From Macrotrachela quadricornifera (lineage: Eukaryota; Rotifera; Eurotatoria; Philodinida; Philodinidae), in the NCBI GenBank assembly GCA_022393335.1, contig JAJEKB010019173.1, forward strand, positions 1-64,000: DNA of 64,000 nucleotides. Reading direction: 5' to 3'. This document shows positions 57,704 through 64,000 of the stretch, piece by piece (position 1 is the first letter of the stretch; every line of letters starts with the position of its first letter). A program made the position numbers and the translations under genes. The notes below the pieces were generated by a model. It made no database searches, was not told the DNA's origin, and saw only the letters and a program-made list of their open reading frames with translations.

Positions 57704-60700
57704 TTAAACTTGTTTTTGTTTTTGTTTTTGTAAATTAGCTAATGTTGAAAGACTTGGTCTTGCTTTATGTACAGCTTCAACAAATGAATAACCGAGAAGA
57801 TTTGGTTGAATTTCAATTGGCATAAGATGAATTAATTGAGTTTCTTGTTGAAGATAATCATAAACACGTAATTTAATTGGTGACCATGTAACAACAGATG
57901 ATAAACGTTCAAGACACCATTCAAGACAAATTGGTTTACCATGCATTGTTGATGGAACATTAATAAAGAATTTAATTGAATGACTACATGGTTCATATGT
58001 AAAAAACATAACTTGTTCAACACGACTTAAGAAAAATCCAATTTGACGTAAATTAATACGCATTCCTTAAAAGAAAACAAAAAAACAATTTTTTTATTTA
58101 CTAATAAAATTCTTCTTTTTTTTTTACCTGATGGAAGTTCAACATCAATAACTATAGTACGATTAAAATTTTCTTTAATTAATTGTTGATTTTTAGTTGT
58201 TGGTGTATAAGTCATACAAGTTTTTGCTGTTATTTCACTAAGCCATGACATTGTTTTAAATTCATGTGATAATTGAAATGGAATTGGTTCAATTGATTTT
58301 TTTTGTTCTTGTTCAGCAAATACTTGAACAATACTAAGACCCATAAGACCAAAACCATTAACTGAATATGTTATTTGACGAACTGGTAATGTTAAATTAA
58401 ATATTTGTGTAATATCGATATTTTTTGAATTAATTTTAAATTGATGTTTTTCTCCATTATCAGTTGTCATATCAACTGTAATAGCGAATTTTGCAATTTC
58501 AAAATGTTTACGATAAAGTATATCTAATTTAAGCCAAGCTTCAGTTTGAAAAATAGCATCTAAAATACTATTATAATGTGGATGAGCACGAATTTGTTCT
58601 ACAACCCAACGTGCAATATCTGATGTTGTTCTATAATCACCAAATGTAGCATAAATTGAAGTTGTCATAGCATTAATTAATAATTGATCATCAAATGTCA
58701 TTTTTTCATTAAGATTTTTTAAATATTTTGAACCATCTTCAGGTACAATAGTTAATTTTCTATCTAAAAGAGCTTGATGAATTTTTTCACGTAATTCATT
58801 TGATAATTCTCGATTTTGAACAAAAGTTAAATGAATTAATGTTGTTGTTAATAAATCTGATTGAACATGTGACATACGTGATTCTAAATAATGTTGTGCA
58901 CGAATTATTGGACTATTTTCACCATGAAATAAACGATGATAAATAAATTTTGGCATATAATCTGATGAATTATCACGTGTTAATGAATATAAAACTAAAG
59001 CTGTTAATGATTCTCGACGAAATTCCCCTGAACAAAATCTATAATGATAACATGGTGTATTATCATCAAATGAACCATCTTTTTGTTGATGAGATAATAT
59101 CCAATTTAATGTACGATTAAGTGTAACATTATCACGGAATGGCATCATTGGGGAAATCATAGCACCAAATGCTAATGATGTTAAATAAAGTGAAGAATAT
59201 TCAGTATCTTCATCGGATATAAATGAATATGAACCATCATAATCACTATAAAGTTGAAGTGTTTGATAAGCTGTTGTTACATTATCAGCTGTCATATTAA
59301 AGAATGGGGATTCAGTTTGAAGTGTTGCATTTAAATAATGACGAAGACCAAGTGAACGATAAAGACGAGCAAGAGCACGATCAATACCCATTAAAGAATT
59401 TGTTTCAATTGTATAATGTTTAAAGAAACGATCAAGACCAGTACCTAAATTTTAATAATAATAAAATTTTTTTTTTTAAAATAATAATAAATTCTTTACC
59501 AGAAACTTCGAAACGAACTGAACGAAGATCTGATGATTGATCAATCTTTTCAACAATTGGACCATAAGTTTTCTTTTCACCAGTTAAATCATATAAATGT
59601 GTTGTTAATTGTTCACGTTCAATACTTGATTCACGTACAAATATTGTTAAAATTTCATAATCACCACCAAATTCTGATTCAACTTCAAGAATAATTTGAA
59701 TAATACCAGCACGTTTTGGTACAAACATTATATGACGTGTTTCAACACCAGATGATTTAAGTGATGGAATTGTAAGTGTATAATCTTTATCTTTATTTGA
59801 TACAATTTGTTCAGGTTTTGTTTGTTCAAAAAGATCAAAATCATTTGATGTACGAATACGAAATACAATATTATTAATATCTTTACCAAGATAATTGTTA
59901 ATACCATAAGTTAAAAGAACACGTTCACCAATTTGAACTTGATCTGGACAATTACCAAGAACAAAAAGACCTTGATTAGATGGTAAACGAATTGGTTCAG
60001 CAATTGATAAGCCTGATTTTGTATTAAGAGAAAATCCAGTTGCAAGCCATGTTGAATATGGTTTTGTTCGTGGAAGAACAATTTTACCGGTGCCTTGGGA
60101 TTCAATACGGCTTGTATTAAAGAAAACTGAACGATAATAACCAATACGAGCTTGTTCTTCAAGCATAATTGGTGGTGGAATCATAGATAAATCAGCTTGA
60201 GCAATATATTCTTCAAATAAATATCGAGCTTGATCTCGAATACCAAATGATTCATGATCCATAAATAATTTTGATTGTTGATGAAATTTTGAAAATAATT
60301 TTGTTAAATTTTGTCGTTGCATTTCAACTGGAATACGTAATGTTTCAAAATCTGATATAACTGTTAAACCCGAATACATAAATATAAATGCTTCTTGTGA
60401 AATAGTATTTAATTTTGAATTGATTTTTTCATACCATGATGGTGTACCATATTGTAAAGATTGTTCATACATTGGTTTATCATCTTCATGTATTTCGACA
60501 TTATTTATTTGATCTTTTCCTGTTGTCATTGATTTTGTTGATGATTCAATAGTAAAAGCAAGTGGAATACTTGTAGCAATAACATAATCATTATGATCAA
60601 CAGTAACATCATATTGATTAACAGATTTTTCAAGTTTACGACGATAATATGATGATGATTGATGATGATTTGATTCACCATATAATCGTTCCATATTTGA

Positions 60701-63419
60701 TGTTATATAAATATCATCACCTTCAACTGGTGGTAAAGAATATGATGAACTAAGACCAAAGAACATTTTTTCAACTGGATAACGAATTTCATAACCCTAA
60801 AATTTGATATTTGAAAAAAAACAATTGAAAAATAATATGATTTTATAAAATACTTCTCGTTCACGATTAATTTGTTGTTCTTCATCTTGTTCACTAATTG
60901 TTCGTCGATCTTTTTCTGAATTAATATTATTTGATGTCATTGTTGGCATACTAACAATAGGTACTTGTTCATACATAGTTAAATATTTAAGTAATCGTTC
61001 TTTAGTTATATCATTTGCTAAACCTTGTAAAACACCATCATATTCAATAACATTAATACCAACAGTTGAATCAGGTACACCATTAAATGATAATTGAACA
61101 CGTGTTTTATCTTGAATTTTATTTGAAATATGTACTGGTTTAACATTCATTTCTTTCATCCATTCAAAATTTTCAATTGTTTCACTTGATGTATATGGAA
61201 CAATAGTTGCATTTAATGTTAATGAATTTTGAAAAAGACCAGCAACTGAAAAACGATAAGATTCAGCTACATTAAAACCGAATGATGGTTGAAATGTATA
61301 GACAAGTAAAATTGAATATGGTAACATATCACGTGTTATATGAATTGGTAATGTACCATTAAATACACAAGATGGAGTTTTTTGTTCTTCAGGATGAATT
61401 GCACGAGTTGTTCGTGTTTGACATTCTTTTGTTGGTTCAATATGAAATTCACCAGTACGTGTTATACGACCATTAGTCATAACAACATATGACATTGGTA
61501 ATCGTTCAAATTTTTCTACAGGTTTTGATGGAAGTAATTGAATATAGAAATTTGATGTACGACCAACAGTTGAAATTTGTGAACTAACAACTGGTACATT
61601 AACATTAGTATTAACTGGTGCTACTGTTGATGGTAAAAGTTCAATAGATAATTTAGCATTATTAGCAGCACGACGACGTGGTATTGGCATAAGTGGAACA
61701 GCACGTGTTTGATAACCACGTACTTTACCATCTTCACCTAATGGTGTAATCTAAATAAAGATATAAATAAAAGAAAATTGATAACAAAAAAAATATTTAC
61801 TGTCATAAGTACACCAATACAATTTTCAGGTATTTCAATATTGAATAAACCAATATCATTACGACCACTAGTAGAAAGAAACAAAAATAATATTCATTAG
61901 TTTTTTTTTTCTTCTCTTTATTCAACTAAATATAACATACCGTGTATAAAAATCTTTAATTTCAATTGATTTTTCACTTTGTTGTTTACCTTGTTCATTA
62001 GCAATAAACATTTTCATAGTAACAATCATATCTTCCATTTTAGTTGGTTTACCATCTGGACGTTTAGCAATTATTTCAAATTCATTTTTAATACCAGCTT
62101 CAAATTGAAGTGGACGAATATCATAAATAACATCACGTGTAAATACAGGAATAGTATGTTCAACAATACGTTCTTGACCAGAAACAAGATCAATAACTCG
62201 AATATAAACTTGAATAGCAAGAGCTTTTGTTATATCAATATTAAATAATGATAAAAGATCATAATTTAATTCAACACGTCCAGCAATTTCAATTTGTTGT
62301 GATTTCCATTTACGCCATTCTTCATTTTGTAATTTTTCATCTTTTAATTCAACTTCTTGTTCAGTCATTTGACCAATAGCAATTGTAGCACGACCAAATA
62401 TTGGTTTATTTTCATCACTATTTATTTCAATAACACCACGAAGTGTTTTATCTGTACGAAGAAGAAAACGTTGAAAAATAGCTTTAAGATCAAATGATGG
62501 TGTAATTGGACGAGAAACAAGAACATCAACAGATGATGTTGTATTTTCCATAGTTGCTGATACAAGCCATGTACCAACATTAATATGTTGAGCAATTGGA
62601 AATCGAATTGTTTCGGTAAGACCTTAATTTATTAAATAAAATAAAATAAATTCATTTTTAAAAATATAAGTATACCAGAACGAACAGGAACATGTGGAAA
62701 TTCACCAACAAGTTTAAGAGCAGCATCCTATAATTATAAAATATATTTATCAATAAAAAAAAATAAAAATATTTTATAAATAAAAATTTACATAAATTTC
62801 AACAACAAGTTCACCATGTTCAATTGGAATAAGATTTTCATTAGTAGCAACAACACGAATTTCCATTGTATCATATGGACGATAAGTTGATGATGATGTT
62901 TGAACAAGAATAACATGATGATTATCATATACAATAATATCACGTTTTTCTTCAAATTGAAGACCACCAGTACCAGTGATAAGTAATTCCCAAGCACCAA
63001 TTGGAGAATCTTTGGGCATGGTTAATGTGGCATTACGTGTTTCACCTGAATAAAAATTTTTCTTTCAAAAATATTTAAGAAATGAAGAAAAATTACCTGG
63101 TTTGCACATTATTTTGTTTTCAATATGTTTTTGACCCATCATTAAATCAAATTTAACTTCAACTGGTTGTGATGCAGCAGCAATAAATACTGAAACTTGA
63201 TTATCATGGCCGACTTTAAAAAGTTTCGGCGCAATAATAAGATAAGAACTAAAAATAAAATTATTTTTAATTATTATAATCTATTAATATAACTTACTTT
63301 TGGGCAAAAGTTACATTTATTAATGCAACCAAGCCGAGAATGATCCAAGACCACTAAAAAATATATATATATATACATACATAACGAAAGAAAATCAATG
63401 AATACTTACATTCATCATT
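57704..63419 (-). CDS. Alpha-2-macroglobulin/thioester-protein family member lacking the thioester motif
   Basis: Ten or more exons give about 1700 residues. The start MMN joins by splicing to a signal peptide core (WSWIILGLVALINVTFAQ). Eight macroglobulin-type beta-sandwich segments follow. A central region has A2M-family blocks such as TKPYSTWLATGFSLNTKSGL and LPSNQGLFVLGNCPDQVQIGERV. The helical thioester-type domain runs YQTLQLYSDYDGSYSF, LYLTSLAFGAM, NWILSHQQKDGSFDD, ESLTALVLYSL. It closes with a receptor-binding-like domain. The GCGEQ position instead reads TIETNSLMGIDRALARLY, so covalent thioester chemistry is lost, as in insect Mcr and C5. It is secreted, with several N-glycan sequons. 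Roles in immunity or septate-junction structure are inference. Confidence 0.87.
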
Positions 63420-64000
63420 ATGATTGAAGAAAAGGAGTAGTGATTTGAACTGTCGATCGACACCACTATATATACGACAAAGTTAGGCAACTAAACACAG
63501 AAGAATAAACTAGAAAATTCTATTGTCATCATTGTTCCTCTATGTTCAGTACAGAACGAGATGACGCAAGCGATACAAACAAAAGAAATAAAACCTCGAC
63601 ATATATATTTCATACCCTGGATACGAAATAAACCGCTCAAAAAATACAAGTCGAAAGAGAATAAATCGTCCGACTTAACTAGTTATCATTGTTGTCTTTA
63701 CGAACGAAAATGAGAAAAAATAACGTATATTCGTCCCAGTAATACAGTACGAATGACTAGTATGACTAACACAATTACTAAAGAGAAACAACACTCATCT
63801 ATTGCGTACATCGTACTTTAAGGTCGATAAAAAAACACGAATTCTATATTTCATCAATAGAAACAAACTATTTTTCCTTATAAATAATATCGAAAAAAAA
63901 AATTCTCAAATACTAAGCAGAGATTTTATCATGTAGACAATTAGTTTACATCAAATTTCATCAAAAATATAGCCTATCTAAAAAGTCTATGCGTAGTTTA
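63420..64000. other. 5' flank of the A2M-like gene
   Basis: 581 bp upstream of the minus-strand start. It is AT-rich, with TATATATACGAC near 63462 at a TATA-box-like distance of about 45 bp. No other feature. Confidence 0.45.

Overview
This is a eukaryotic, metazoan window, most likely from a bdelloid rotifer. The DNA is strongly AT-rich. Nearly all genes are cut by 50-70 nt GT-AG introns and use A/T-ending codons. The protein-coding genes are animal genes, including a DLK-type kinase, malectin, PDE6D, HDAC11, ZNF706, MED11 and PHF5A. Fast-evolving class A GPCRs with degenerate DRY and NPxxY motifs, a DM9 protein, decayed Penelope-like reverse transcriptase traces and apparent spliced-leader acceptor sites all fit a rotifer. 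I infer the taxon; the sequence does not prove it.

Layout, left to right. The 3' part of a CEP170-like gene (1-988, +) is followed by an ACP6-like histidine acid phosphatase (1220-4041, +), a DLK/LZK-type MAP3K (5566-9771, +) and the La RNA-binding protein (10250-13005, +). On the minus strand come a muscle-LIM/CRIP-type protein (13887-14347), a DM9 protein (15733-16275), TXNDC17 (16821-17355) and HDAC11 (17412-19205). A 3.8 kb gene-poor stretch leads to ZNF706 (23029-23372, +) and an unrecognised gene (24095-25247, +). Next are a three-exon GPCR (25429-29268, -), a gene with a possible PTB-like N-terminus and a Pro/Cys-rich tail (32177-35613, -) and a single-exon GPCR (37277-38335, +). PDE6D (39411-40430, -) and malectin (40874-41851, +) are divergent. 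An 8.5 kb transposon graveyard (41852-50341) holds a broken hAT element and a Penelope-like remnant. Then come a forkhead gene (50342-51341, +), a compact block of EEF1D, MED11 (both -), PHF5A and CD2BP2 (both +), and a large alpha-2-macroglobulin-family gene without a visible thioester (57704-63419, -).

Two observations stand out. First, three (perhaps four) tandem same-strand pairs are separated by only 56-143 bp (231 bp for the weaker fourth). Each has a pyrimidine-rich AG acceptor just before the downstream ATG with no gene of its own supplying a donor, as expected for operons resolved by spliced-leader trans-splicing. Two of these pairs, MED11-EEF1D and PHF5A-CD2BP2, diverge from one 283 bp intergenic region carrying CCAAT boxes, and all four products act in gene expression. 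Second, the few oversized introns hold small DNA transposons or repeats. Several have readable terminal inverted repeats and target-site duplications, and one repeat family with a shared terminus of about 45 bp occurs four times.

Exon boundaries were read by eye from splice consensus and reading frame. For DLK, La and GPCR1 the exon lengths sum to a multiple of three, which supports those models. No RNA genes or CRISPR arrays were recognised.
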